Source: Cylindrotheca closterium
Lineage: Eukaryota; Bacillariophyta; Bacillariophyceae; Bacillariales; Bacillariaceae
Length of the DNA stretch: 64,000 bases
Assembly: GCA_933822405.4 (NCBI GenBank)
Contig: CAKOGP040002402.1
Coordinates: forward strand, 57,128-121,127
Direction of reading: 5' to 3'
The position numbers and the translations under genes are program-made. Shown piece after piece: positions 11,292-23,423 of this stretch. Below the pieces are notes generated by a model. The model saw only the letters and a list, made by a program, of their open reading frames with translations, was not told where the DNA came from and did no database searches. Every line of letters starts with the position of its first letter. Positions within the stretch are counted from its first letter, which is position 1.

Positions 11292-12107
11292 GGTGGAAAG
11301 CGTTTTGTTTGTTTGTTGTTGTTGATGTTGCTGTTCTTTGAAAGGACTGAATCGATGCAATTGATCGAATGTCAAAAATATGAGCAGATTCTGTTGTGAA
11401 ATGAAGTTGCTCTGCTGAAGCAAGAAACGTCTCGACTTTGGAAAGATGTACCAAGCTCAGTAGAAAAGCTAGTGATGAGATCCGTTTCAAAGCAAATCGA
11501 AAGTTTGGGAGAGGTTTTCACAAAGTTTCGCCAGCAAACGGGCACGCTTGTTTCAAACTCCAATTGCTGGTCCTGTGTCATGGCTAATCCAAATAGGAAA
11601 TTTGCTGCCCACTATATGATGGAATTCCCTCTTCATGGTCGCATTTCTGGTTTCGCAACATGGCTGAAGTCATTATCATCGCCATTGTCTTGTCAAGGTT
11701 ATGTCAACGAGAATACTAATGGTTTTCGTTTTTGTTGACTTACACGTACTGTAATGCACTCATCTCGCACGCGCGCAACTTTCAGGTACTTCACTAGCTT
11801 CTACTCGAAGCCTACCCACAGGAGATCTTCCTTGATCCACCTCTTTGGCGGCCAAGCAAAAGCTCAAAAGAGACGAATAGCTTCATTTGGCGCTTTATTA
11901 CCGGGAATTGGAGTTCGAAGATTTCAAATCATCGAAGAGGTTATGGATTGACTATCACCACAGGGCGACCTTGCCACTATTTTGAAATCACGTAGATATC
12001 TCGTCTCATTTTGTTACACAAGCTGATGCGACAGGAGACTTATTCCGTGCCCCATGGCTAATTTCCAGATTGCCGCCAATTCAATCAAATATTTTAAACA
12101 ACAATGC
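11292..12107. other. Intergenic, no supported gene
   Basis: About 0.8 kb between minus-strand genes. The first 150 bases are probably the leader of the upstream-facing gene (CAA-rich on the coding strand). Nothing else is recognised. Confidence 0.5.
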
Positions 12108-12905
12108 TCACTTTCGGTTCTTCCATGGCAGCTCAATTGGATTGTAAATTCCAGCATCATTCGCAAGATCAGGATCATATTCATCAATGTTCAGCCTGTT
12201 CTCTTCTTCAACTCGCTTTCGGGCTTCCTGTAGCTTGCCTTGATCTGGCAAATAGGCCACGAAGTCAAACAACTTTTCTCTCGTGTTCGTCAAGGACGCA
12301 ATCAGAATGTCCTTTTGCTCCAATGTCATGGCCGCCCCATCATTGTCTTTGTAGGTATATACAAAATCGATAGCTTCTTGTAAGGAGTCGGCCGCTTCAT
12401 TGCCAGCTTGGACGGCCTCCACGACACTGGTCGGATCCATGAACTTGGAAATGTAGTTGATTTGGTCCAACAATCGATAGCTTCGATCCACTAACCGTAG
12501 GGTCAATTTCATCTTTTTGATCGGTGGCAGCTTTTTGTTGATGTAGCGTTCTTGGAGGCAGGTTGCTTCCTGGACGCGACATATCAGATACAAGGATTCC
12601 TTCAGTGGATCTGGATCAGGTGTGTAGGCATGCGAAGGAAGGGGAGACGAAATGGACAATAAGCCACAGTAGGTGGAGACTGGCATAAGACTACCCCAAA
12701 AGCTTTCTTGAAGCATTCTCCGTCGGTCCAATGTTTCCATGGATATAGCTGGAACAGAATCAGATGATTCAATAGTGTTGGCTCTGCTTGGTGGTTGTGT
12801 CGCTGTCGTTGATTGCCCCGAGTTTGAATTTATTGTGGAGAGAGCTATCACTATCAGAGTTCGCGATTGTAGGAACACTAGAAGGAATGAAACAAGTCGC
12901 ATCAT
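12108..12905 (-). CDS. Probable thylakoid-lumen protein, unknown function
   Basis: Intronless frame; ATG 12905 (265 residues) begins MMRLVSFLLVFLQ, a good signal peptide. ATG 12959 would add 18 residues and hide it. After the signal peptide comes a Ser/Thr-rich stretch like a plastid transit peptide. Then DRRRMLQE, a hydrophobic stretch and an A-x-A-type site (PSHA before YTPDPD) follow, resembling a twin-arginine thylakoid-transfer signal. The mature part (about 165 residues) is helical and charged, with two Cys (LICRVQEATC), and ends PIELPWKNRK. The three-part leader implies passage through ER, plastid envelope and thylakoid membrane into the lumen. That is where a four-helix PSII- or NDH-associated protein would sit, but I cannot name the family. 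Confidence 0.6.
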   Translation of the reverse strand: MMRLVSFLLVFLQSRTLIVIALSTINSNSGQSTTATQPPSRANTIESSDSVPAISMETLDRRRMLQESFWGSLMPVSTYCGLLSISSPLPSHAYTPDPDPLKESLYLICRVQEATCLQERYINKKLPPIKKMKLTLRLVDRSYRLLDQINYISKFMDPTSVVEAVQAGNEAADSLQEAIDFVYTYKDNDGAAMTLEQKDILIASLTNTREKLFDFVAYLPDQGKLQEARKRVEEENRLNIDEYDPDLANDAGIYNPIELPWKNRK

Positions 12906-13236
12906 CAATGTGTTTGTCTTGGTCTTTGCTTGCGATGAAATGTTATGCAACTCGATCATCAAACATTTATTTTCATATCCATTTCATCGATTCATTTTGG
13001 TCGAATGTGCAAGCTGGTACGATATAAATATATGGTGTATTTTAAAAAATAAATACAAACAATTCAAGATTTGGATAATAACGTGGCAAAACATTGTGGA
13101 AATTTAAAAAAAACGGGGAAAAACTAAACCTTCCGAATCGTAATCATCATTCCTGACAACAATGCAAGTCGGGCTCTTTGGAACAACAAGCACTAGGTTT
13201 GAGCCCGTCTACCTATGTATATATATATATATAACT
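12906..13236. other. Short intergenic spacer
   Basis: AT-rich 331-bp spacer with an A-rich stretch near 13100 and a TA run at 13217-13232 just beyond the stop of the next gene. No gene is seen. Confidence 0.5.
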
Positions 13237-16172
13237 CTAGTAAATGACCACCGATGATATCCTCAAGTAGGAATCCGGGGCCACAACATCGACTGCAATT
13301 TCATAGTCATCGTTTCGACTTGGTTCCCATTTGACTCCATCTTTATTTTTCAGTACCAGGCATCCGCTTCCGATATTGACCACTTTCGTGACACTCACAC
13401 CATTAATCCTAATATTGACCTTTCCATCCTCAATGTCCTCATGCTTCAAGTCACCAACTTTGCACTTGCCCCAGTCGCATTCGCTCAGTATCAGAATGAC
13501 AACACCCTCCATTTCGGATTGCTTGTATTTGTAGGCAGCCTTTTCTTTTTCATTGGGAAAGTTCAGCTGGACCACACCATCTCTATGATGCGTATAGAAA
13601 AAGTCCTTGTAGTCCGGTCTAAAAATAATAATGATAATAATAATAAAGAGCGATGAGTTAGTATTGCAGTATTTATATGAATAATACGCATGCTTCGCGT
13701 GAGTACCATTTTTGTGCGGTTGTTCTTACCTCAGCGGCACTTCACATTGTTGACGATCCTTTCCATTGAATTCATATACAAGTCTCATTTGGCCATCGGC
13801 ATTCGTTGTGTCTGCGTCATTTTTTTCAATACCGGTGTCATATTGCTCACTTTGATACGGTGCAATACCTCCCACCTTGTCCGTGTTGGTCAAGTATCCC
13901 ATGAACCGAGTGATTGCTGGAGTTCGACCGGTATGGCAAATGCTCTTGCCCTTGTAGAATAACTTTAGGTTTACATCCGGATCCAAATCCTCCAGCTTTC
14001 CACCTTTTGTACCACCATCATAGATTTTCCAAGCTTCGTCGCCCAAGTGAGCGCTCCGTATTCGATCCATCAATTCATCTTCTTCCGCTCTGAGTTCTTT
14101 CAATAACGATTCGGCATCTTGATTGCTGTGATCCGCCAAACCTTGCAAGGCCTTGATCAAATTGTCAGACAAGAACATTGCCAACATGTGTCCATCGACT
14201 CCATGTTGTTTGCTGAAGTAAACAAGTAAAGGGATGAGGGCAATTCGGAATGACAAAAAACAGCACTTGAGATACCACTATTGGCTATACAGTAGTATAT
14301 CAGCCAATCACACAATATATTCTTCTTACATTCCTGGATGCCAGCCTGCCTTGCTGGCACGATTGTCACAAATTCCTTTGGAATACTTGTCGTCTTGACA
14401 ATATGGGTCTCCCTACGACAGCATGATCAGACACGTGAGTGAGTGAGTGAGTGAGCGTTGTCCATAGAGTAGAGTCTTATTCATGCATCCATTCCTTCAC
14501 TTACCTTTTCAATTTTACCTTGACATTTAAAGTTCCTGACGTAATCAGGGAGTTCCTGCAATTGTGCTTCCGTCATTTCTCCCGAATCTGGAAAGGCGGC
14601 ATTCATGGCATCAATAGATTTGGTCGGTCGATGAAAGGTAGGCAATCCGATTTGTTCCAGATCCAAAAGACGTTCGTCCCGACCCTTCCAACCATTGGTC
14701 CAGACACCTAACATGGCAGGCCGGCCTGGATTCAATGCGCCTCGATATCCTGTGGAATAAATGATCGGTCAAATGAGTGAATGAGTGAATGAATCAGTCG
14801 AGAAATATCAGCAAGGAATGGCAATAAATAAGGTTGTTCAGTCGTTCTTACCATAATGAAAGAGTAGAGAATCCTTTCTTCCATCCGTCATTCCATAATC
14901 CCACGCGAAAAAGTCCAGGTCAGTCCCAAAGACTTGTTCAAAGCACATAGCAATTTCCAGACCCGATCTATATTATATAGTGTAGGGAGTCGGTAATGTA
15001 AGTATCATGGTGAGTCGGTCATTCCACAATCATATAATCACACCATCACAGGACCACGAATATGTATAAAGTTCGTACCTCGTCCCCCCCATGGCAAAAT
15101 TGCGTCCTTCAAATTCCACCCCAATGGCACGGAACAAAGGTTTCATGTCCCGTTCTAAAAATGCCGTGTAGGATTCATTGAATAGATTGCCATGTCCTGC
15201 CGACGCCGAATGACCACCCGTCGCCCACACATATCTCTCATAATAATTGGAATGCTGTTGTTGTTGTTGTTGTTGTTGACTTGCAGCAGCAGCAGTGGCA
15301 GCTGTTGCCGTTTGATAATTCCTATAATGATAAAATGGAAGGGGATAGTTTGGATTTAGGACGGATGCGCAGTCCTGTTGGCACAGTGCTTCCTCGTTGG
15401 CAAATTTGGTTTGAACCTCCAAGGCTTTGATTTGCAATTTTCGCAAGAGGCCTTGTTGAGATTTGCCAGTTTCACTGACTGGTCGAAACCCATGTTGGAA
15501 AATGGCATCAAAGTAGTCTCCATAATGTAATTGAATGGAAGCCACCATCTTGTTTCGTGCCTCTACCGCCAATGCCAACATGGTGTGACGATTGGACAAG
15601 TCACCACCAAATTCTGCAGTGCGTTTTTGTTTTAGATTCGTGCAATCCAATGTGCAAAATGGTTTTTTATTCTCCGTCTTGATTGTCGTTGTAGTCGTTG
15701 TGGTGGTTGCTGGTGGTGGTGGAGTATTGACAGCATCAGGAGTGGCAGTCGCCCGAATGCTTCCTGATGATGACGTAGCAGGTGTGGCTGGTGTAGGTGT
15801 AGTCTCAGCCTCAGTCTCATCTTGTTGTTGTCGTAGATGATTCTGGATATCGATAGTAGTTGGTTTGCCACGATCATTGGACGTCATGTTGTCATTATGA
15901 TTCTCATGATTCTCATTGTTTGATGATGTTGTTGTTGTTTTGGATTCCTCAAATTTGAATTTATTGTCTTGTTCCAATTCTTGTGCCTTGGACGCATCTT
16001 GAAACTGAAAGACAAAAAAGGCACCTGCCAATACTAGCATCACCAAAACTGCCACTGAACGTTTCCATGAAGCAGTGGTAGACGAAGCAGCGTATAATAA
16101 GGAGGATGAGGATGCATCACCATCTTGCGCGTATTGTTTGGAGGGTTGGTTTTGTCGCAAATGTATCGTCAT
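13237..16172 (-). CDS. Type II membrane protein with SGNH-hydrolase-like blocks, six exons
   Basis: Exons are 16172-15079, 14967-14852, 14749-14505, 14412-14330, 14212-13730 and 13618-13237. All use GT-AG and the phases agree, giving 800 residues. A short cytosolic N-terminus precedes a membrane span (about residues 38-55), then a long Asp/Thr/Asn-rich stalk. The globular part has WATGGHSASAGHGN (block-I-like, with a candidate nucleophile Ser), AMGGTRSGLE (block-II-like Gly), FFAWDYGMTDG and later KQHGVDGHM (Asp/His like block V). This order is that of SGNH/GDSL esterases or acyl-transfer enzymes acting on glycans or lipids. The assignment is from motif order only. Cys pairs and a beta-rich C-terminal domain follow. 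A Golgi or cell-surface location is inferred from topology. Confidence 0.6.
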
Positions 16173-16770
16173 GTTTCACGTTTATTATATATTATATAGA
16201 TTGTATAACCACGAATGCAAGTGAAAGCAATGATGATGAATACTGTACGGTGTGTAGGTAGGTAGGTTGGTAGGTTGGTAAATAAAAACAACAACAAGAC
16301 TACCAATATTATTTTATTATTATTACTACTACCAAAAATGACAAACGAGATGCGATGGAGATTTTTGAATTTTAGTCGAACCAGTCGGAGATGACCAAAT
16401 TTTTCGAAGCGAAGTGAAATAAATAAATAAATAAAAAGGCTTCGCCAAGTTCAAAGTGAGCGTGATCAAACTAAAAGAACAGCGGCGACTCCCGGACCTT
16501 ATTCGCACGACTACCGCAGGTACAGCACACATACACATACAATAGTATACTATACTGCATGCGCTATTGCATTCAAATTGAAAATACAGCACAATACTGT
16601 AGCATTTACCTAATACAACCATCACTGTCTTTACTACTATACAGTACAACAAGCAACAAGTATACAAGCCATCCATAAGCTGTATCATCAATTCATTGTT
16701 ATAATACCTTTGCTTTTGTCCTACAAGCGACAGCGTTTTAATAGCATCTTCATAGCATCTTCATATCATC
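16173..16770. other. Divergent promoter region
   Basis: About 0.6 kb between two genes transcribed away from each other, so it should hold both promoters. It includes an AAAT repeat near 16416-16436 and GTACAGTA/TACTGTAC words at about 16240, 16590 and 16640. No coding sequence is supported. Confidence 0.5.
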
Positions 16771-17313
16771 ATGGGAGTGGACGAAGCCGATTTGCCAGCG
16801 CGACAGCCAGAGCGTAGTATTGCAACAACAACAACAACAACAACAACAACGACACCATCAAACAATACTGGCGGCGGCCTCTTGGAGACACCGCGTCCAC
16901 CAGTCGTTGCACCGGGCGCAGTTCATGTCAATAATAATGCAAATACTGCAAATACTGCAAATAATTCGAGTATGGGTAATAGTCAACAACCTCCTGCATT
17001 ATTGCTGACATTAAACAATAAGGGTAGTAGTAAAGAGAAGAAGAAGAAGAAGAAGGACGCTGATAATGAAGACGAATGGACGACGCTGGGCAACATCAGC
17101 AACAACAACAGCAACAACAACAACAACAACAACAATTCCGTCCTTCTCGACTGTGCTCCGAGTCGACAGCCTTCCACCAAGACACTTGCGGATCAGCAAG
17201 GAACAATCCATACCAGTGGTACTACTACTATCCAGACAACATCCTCGAACAATACCAATACTACCACCCCTGGTGTCGTTGCAGTCTCTGGTCTTGGCAT
17301 GGAAAGCAGTAGT

Positions 17314-17345
<32 letters not shown>

Positions 17346-19083
17346 TGCTGCCAATACCAACAATATCACTTCCATGACTTCCAATACAACAGGAGAAACC
17401 GATGACTCATATCCACCCACTACCATTATTACGGCAACCAAGGTTGTCGAGGAAGACGAAGTTGACTATTATCATCATTACGATCATCGAGATCGAGATG
17501 AAGAACGACAAGTCGACGAAGCGGTGCGATTGGCACAAGAAGAAGCCGAACGACTTCGTCAACAAGTGCGATCTCTCCAACAACAGGAACAACAACGAGG
17601 ACAAGCAGCTGTATCCTCATCCCAAGTACTGGTAGTGGCAACGGCAGCAAATGATGACAAGGATGCCACCTTTTCACCAGACGATGATGATGAGGAAAGT
17701 ACGGGACAATCCAAAACGAAAAAATGTCGGTGGATTGGTGGACTCGTATTATTCTTGGGCATTGCCATTGGTGGTGGAATTGCCATTTTTCTAACACTTC
17801 AAAAGGATGCAAATACTACAACAAGTCTGGCACAACAAGCAGCAACCATGTCACCCACAATGTCACCGACATTGCCATGTCTCAATACCATTACTCCTCC
17901 CGACAAGAATTATACCAACCGCATCAAACCCATTCTACAAACATGTCAAGGAGATTGCGATTACGATACCGATTGCGACGAAGGCCTCGAGTGTTTTCAC
18001 CGGAATAGACCCTTCGATCCAGTGCCAGGATGCTCCTGCTGGGAGGAAGATGCTACACGAAATGATTATTGCATTCCCATTCCAACGGATCCTTGTTTGG
18101 TGGAAACCAATGATTATCCATTGGGCATGTGCGAAGGAAAATGCAAAGGAGATACAGATTGTCAAAAGGGACTTGTTTGTCGAGCTTTCTTTCCAGGACA
18201 ATATATTTCGGGTTGTCAACATTGTGAAAAAGAAGAAGAAGGAGGAGGAGAAGCAGATGAGGAGTTGACTGGAGGGTTCTTTCCTGGATTTGTCCCATCC
18301 AATGAAACGGACATGTACAATGGTACTGGTAACAATGATTACAATACTACTGGTAACAATGGGAACAACGGTAACAACGAGACCGAGTTTACTACCGGCA
18401 AGCTTCCGGAAATTCCAACCGACTTCAACCTTACCAACAATGGATTCTTACCCAACAACAACAACAATACCACCGAGGATGAATCTACCAGCTCGATTGG
18501 GAACAACGAAACCGGCGAATCACCATCCAGGCTGCCTGACAATTATTACACCTTTAGTGGTGGTCGGAAATTGCAAGTTCTTTGGAATGAAGAAGTAGAA
18601 GAAGAAAGAGAAAACAAAGAGGAAGGACCCACACCTGCTCCAACAGCTTGGATAGGAACGGTGGATGATCAAGACTGGACCAAAGAGCCCACCCCTGCTC
18701 CGACAGTTTGGAAAGGAACGGTGGACGAGAAAGGCAACACCCAACCTCCCAAGGACGAAGAAAACAACGACGACTACAATGACGACAATTCCGTCATGCT
18801 CACCAGAGGTCCCACCAGTGCGTGGGCGACAAGACCTCCAGTTCCAAATAACGATCTTGTAGAAGATTTTGTGATGTACTGTGTACCAGGTCCAGAAGAT
18901 GACTTTGAAAACATTCTGAATGATCCAGGAGGAACGGGAGACTTTACTGGGAGCAAGGTGGATGGCGAGGGAGATGGCTTGTTGTCCGAGTCTGGTGCTG
19001 GACGAATTCTTGGTAGTACCCGAGTACCTGGTATTCTACTTGCGGCGGCAGCGACAGTTCTTTCTGTAATTTTGGCATGGTAA
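16771..19083 (+). CDS. Asn-rich membrane protein with two Cys-rich repeats
   Basis: Intronless frame of 770 residues. Residues 1-300 are low complexity (Thr and Asn homopolymers from CAA/AAC repeats), with a charged coiled-coil-like segment (EAVRLAQEEAERLRQQV). A membrane span follows at about 325-345 (WIGGLVLFLGIAIGGGIAIF). Beyond it are two Cys repeats. The first is CQGDCDYDTDCDEGLEC...VPGC and the second CEGKCKGDTDCQKGLVC...SGC, a small disulfide-rich unit of the form C-x-G-x-C-x4-DC-x2-GL-x-C. After Asn/Thr-rich linkers and two copies of a PTPAPT-W-GTVD motif, the protein ends in a second hydrophobic tail (GILLAAAATVLSVILAW). That tail is either a C-terminal anchor or a GPI signal. It is probably a cell-surface or wall-linked protein. 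The ligand is unknown. Confidence 0.7.
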
Positions 19084-20334
19084 AAAGAAAGACAAGGGAG
19101 AAGCTGGAGAGAGACTATATATCGCTGCACAGCTATTGCGCTTTTGCCTTTTTTCGGTTTTGGGACTTTGTAATGCTTCGTACGCCATACGGACCACGAG
19201 TCATGGCATGACCCATGATCTGTTTCAAATCCAACGCGGATGCGGATGACAATGATCCGCGCATCACNNNNNNNNNNNNNNNNNNNNNNNNNNNNNNNNN
19301 NNNNNNNNNNNNNNNNNNNNNNNNNNNNNNNNNNNNNNNNNNNNNNNNNNNNNNNNNNNNNNNNNNNNNNNNNNNNNNNNNNNNNNNNNNNNNNNNNNNN
19401 NNNNNNNNNNNNNNNNNNNNNNNNNNNNNNNNNNNNNNNNNNNNNNNNNNNNNNNNNNNNNNNNNNNNNNNNNNNNNNNNNNNNNNNNNNNNNNNNNNNN
19501 NNNNNNNNNNNNNNNNNNNNNNNNNNNNNNNNNNNNNNNNNNNNNNNNNNNNNNNNNNNNNNNNNNNNNNNNNNNNNNNNNNNNNNNNNNNNNNNNNNNN
19601 NNNNNNNNNNNNNNNNNNNNNNNNNNNNNNNNNNNNNNNNNNNNNNNNNNNNNNNNNNNNNNNNNNNNNNNNNNNNNNNNNNNNNNNNNNNNNNNNNNNN
19701 NNNNNNNNNNNNNNNNNNNNNNNNNNNNNNNNNNNNNNNNNNNNNNNNNNNNNNNNNNNNNNNNNNNNNNNNNNNNNNNNNNNNNNNNNNNNNNNNNNNN
19801 NNNNNNNNNNNNNNNNNNNNNNNNNNNNNNNNNNNNNNNNNNNNNNNNNNNNNNNNNNNNNNNNNNNNNNNNNNNNNNNNNNNNNNNNNNNNNNNNNNNN
19901 NNNNNNNNNNNNNNNNNNNNNNNNNNNNNNNNNNNNNNNNNNNNNNNNNNNNNNNNNNNNNNNNNNNNNNNNNNNNNNNNNNNNNNNNNNNNNNNNNNNN
20001 NNNNNNNNNNNNNNNNNNNNNNNNNNNNNNNNNNNNNNNNNNNNNNNNNNNNNNNNNNNNNNNNNNNNNNNNNNNNNNNNNNNNNNNNNNNNNNNNNNNN
20101 NNNNNNNNNNNNNNNNNNNNNNNNNNNNNNNNNNNNNNNNNNNNNNNNNNNNNNNNNNNNNNNNNNNNNNNNNNNNNNNNNNNNNNNCGCGCATCACATG
20201 GCAGTCATGAAAACAATGCGGTCGAAACATAATCGATACTGCGTTGCACCACAGTTTTGCCGACAGCTTGAAACTTCATAACATTTCTCACAACAAACAA
20301 GTCGGTATTTGTCAGCAAACCAACATCTAGAATA
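19084..20334. other. Intergenic with assembly gap
   Basis: Positions 19268-20187 are 920 undetermined bases. The ten bases CGCGCATCAC occur immediately on both sides of the gap, so the true sequence may be a tandem repeat or a much shorter overlap. The last 80 bases before the next ATG are copied almost exactly upstream of the second beta-propeller gene (23345-23423). Confidence 0.8.
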
Positions 20335-22343
20335 ATGATGACCTTGAACGCAACATTGTATCTACTTGGATTTGCAGCAATAAGTCAAGCGCTTACTCTA
20401 GACTTGACAGCTTCTCCTGGACAAATTTGGAGCCAACAACTGTTTGGGGCCACAGGCGGAAACGCCCAAGTTTATAGCGGGAACGGGCTGTTTCTCACCC
20501 CCGATGGATCCGAGGTCATTGCAATTGCAAACGATGGTAAGGTAGCATCTTATCGCTCTAGTGATGGACAGATAATGTGGAACCACAACCCGCCAGATGA
20601 TGATGGAAGCGCCACTTTCAGGGTTGAGACTTTCAGTGGGATTGCCTTCTCCACGACAAACTCCGTAAGCAGTTTCATGGTGTACTCTGTGACGTACAAG
20701 GACGAGGACAGTGCTGGCAACGACTACACGTAAGGAAAATCTTCAATAGATCCATTTGATGTGAAAATCAATCTAGTATTCGTTCTCAAATCCTCTTTCA
20801 TTCCAGCGTTGTTGTCAAGCGTGATATGTCTGGAGATCTCCTTTCCGTATCTCCGAGCTTGGAGGGAGAACATTCGGGAAGTCCAGTTGTTTCAGATGAT
20901 GGTAATTATGTCTTCTTGACCCACAACTCTCCCGACAAGACAACAGGTTACTTCTCCATTCTTGATGCGAATCTCGAAATTGTCGTTACAAGATCCAATG
21001 AGAGAGCATTTGCACCACCAGGAATCTACCATAGCCCAGAGGAGGGCTTTTACGATGGTATTCCAGGAGTTGCCGATGGATCTTTGAACACCAATGATTT
21101 GATCATGTGGTCGTTGACTCCAGAAGTCCCGAATGCCCCTGGAGGTATTGGTCGCATTTTTGCCTTCCAATTTGCAAGAGACTATGACATTACAGATGTC
21201 GACACACTCAACTACTTCATTCTGGGGTCGGTTCGTGCATTCCAGACAATTACACCCCCTGTCATCACGAACAAAGGACGCAGTGTCTATTGGAGTACTT
21301 CCCGAAGTGAGTTTTTTGGCTTCATTGGAAACCCAGGGGTGTACCGAGCTCGATTCAACCGCAACCCAAACCTTAGGATACAATTTGAGATGAATGCGCA
21401 ATGGAGCGGACAACCAATTTTCTCCACTCCCGCTGTATCCACGGAAGCAGATGGCAGTGCTGTTGTTTTTGGTGGAAGTGCATCAAATGAATTCTTTCGT
21501 TTCGCCCACTTCTTCAATGGGACTGATGGCGTGGCATCGAGAATTTTGATTGCGAGAACTCCAGTCACAACTGCGACATCTACTCTCATTGTGACCTCAC
21601 CTGTTATTGATCCACTTGCAAGGGCCGTCTACTATGTTGAAAGCGATGGTACGTTGCATCAGGCCAATTACGATACTATAGAAGATATTTGGACCGAGTC
21701 CATCTTGACTGATGGGGTGCAAGGTGAAATGGCAATGAACGCAGATGGTTCGATTCTCTATGTCATGAGTGTCGAGGGCCGAATCATTGCCCTTGGCGTC
21801 GCCGAAGAGGACACTGCAAAGGCTCCAACAGGTGCTCCTATGCCAACTTTGCCACCTGTCACATCTGCACCTTCTGTTCCCCCAGTTTCTCAGCCATCCT
21901 CTAGTGTACCGTCTATGAGCGAACCCACAAGTGTACCATCTATTATCCCCGTTTTAGAACCCACAAGTGAGCCATCTATGAGCCCCGCTTTGGAACCCAC
22001 AAGTGTACCATCTAGGAGCCCCATTGCGGAACCCTCTAGCGAACCACCTACGAGCCCTACTGCGGAATCCTCAAGTTTACCATCTATGATCCCTGCAGTG
22101 GATTCGACAAGTGAACCATCTACGAGCCCTGTTGCGGAACCCACAACAGGTGATGAGACTCCATCCGATACTACTGCACCCTCTACGAGCCCCGTTGCGG
22201 AACCCTCAAGTGTACCGTCGACGAGCCCCGTCGCGGAACCCACAACAGGTGGTACATCTATTGATGCGGCGGGTGATAGTGGTGCTTTCACAAAATCCAT
22301 GCAGCTCGCTGTCATATCTCTTCTGTACACATTCCTTCTGTAA
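20335..22343 (+). CDS. Secreted beta-propeller protein with Ser/Pro repeat stalk, copy 1
   Basis: Exon 1 is 20335-20729 and exon 2 is 20807-22343 (77-nt GT-AG intron), 643 residues. A signal peptide (MMTLNATLYLLGFAAISQA) is followed by repeated strands of the PQQ/WD type, for example LTPDGSEVIAIANDGKV, VVSDDGNYVFLTHNS and MAMNADGSILYVMSVEGRI, consistent with an eight- or seven-bladed propeller over residues about 25-480. Next comes a Ser/Pro/Thr stalk of imperfect EPTSVPSMSP-like units. The end is a Ser/Gly/Ala site plus hydrophobic tail (MQLAVISLLYTFLL) that fits a GPI-anchor signal. It is probably a surface-displayed binding or matrix protein; no catalytic residues are evident. It is nearly identical to the broken copy downstream. 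Confidence 0.8.
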
Positions 22344-23423
22344 TTGCTGTGTGCAGAACAGTTTCGTTTACTTTTCAAAAAAGTCTTTTCAACGACCGTC
22401 ATTTTGGTAGAGCTAGTTTCTTACAACAACCGTCATTTTTTGAGAATGATCTTTGAGTTGTGTTTTGTTATCAGTTATAATTTTAACGTCAATACATGTA
22501 ATAAATAGATATGCTTGCGCTGGCGTTTTGCCTGTTATCTTGATGTGATGGATGCGTGCGGTGGTGGATTATTGGTGTAATGGACAATACTACACTGCTG
22601 TACTGTTGCACTCAAAAGAAGTAAAAATATGGGCTTTCGAAGGGTGTGTGGTATAATCTGCGAAGTGGCCCGTCTTCTTTTCCCCGGGCAGCTTTGCTTG
22701 TGCACGTGAAAACTGAGATGTACAGTAACTGTACGGTGGGGTTTGGTGTTCGGGTGTCAACAATTAAGCTATTTATTTAGTTAATGTTTTTTGTCACATC
22801 GTGTGGAGCCTTAATACGACCCAAATTTGGTCGTTTTATTTCCGACTCTATCGACCAAGTCCAATGATCGACTCAGTCGACTAAATATTTGTTTTTAGTT
22901 TTTCAGCCTTTACGGCACGTTATGTCTGCCTTCCTCACCATTTGCAGACTATACCCTGAACATTTATATATATTATGCAGCTGTATTTTTAACCGTTTTC
23001 TTCGACCGCGTAGAAATTCCACGAATCTCATGAATCATCGCGTTTTTTATCACATACCGGTACACCGACACTACCGGTACCGGTATATTGCTTCACTTCG
23101 TATATCCGGGCGACTTTGCGAGGACGTCTGCAGCTCGTCAATCTCCTCGCCGGCGCTACACGCACTGTTCAGGTAGATAAATTTTATGCACAGCATCCAG
23201 TCGCGGTCATAATACATACCGGTACACGTACCAGGTACACTTCAGCCCAAAACATCCATCGAACGCAATTATTGTTATGACAACAATGCAGTGCTACGAT
23301 CTTATTGTTTTGAGCGTGCAACGTAATTGGCAAAAGCACCAAAGTTTCTCGACAGCTTGAAACTTCATAACATTTCTCACAACAAACAAGTCGGTATTTG
23401 TCAGCAAACCAACATCTAGAATA
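22344..23423. other. Spacer between the duplicated beta-propeller genes
   Basis: The first 300 bases belong to the duplicated unit; a similar 3' flank follows copy 2 at 25251-25560. Four TACCGGTA palindromes cluster at 23055-23224. The left arm of an inverted repeat lies at 22975-23040. No gene is seen. Confidence 0.6.
22975..23040. repeat. Inverted repeat, left arm
   Basis: About 66 bases whose reverse complement matches 25639-25701 with about three substitutions and a 3-base indel. The two arms bracket the second beta-propeller copy. Confidence 0.75.

Noticed and set aside
19133..20232. Long frames spanning the Ns on both strands
   Set aside because: They consist almost entirely of undetermined bases.
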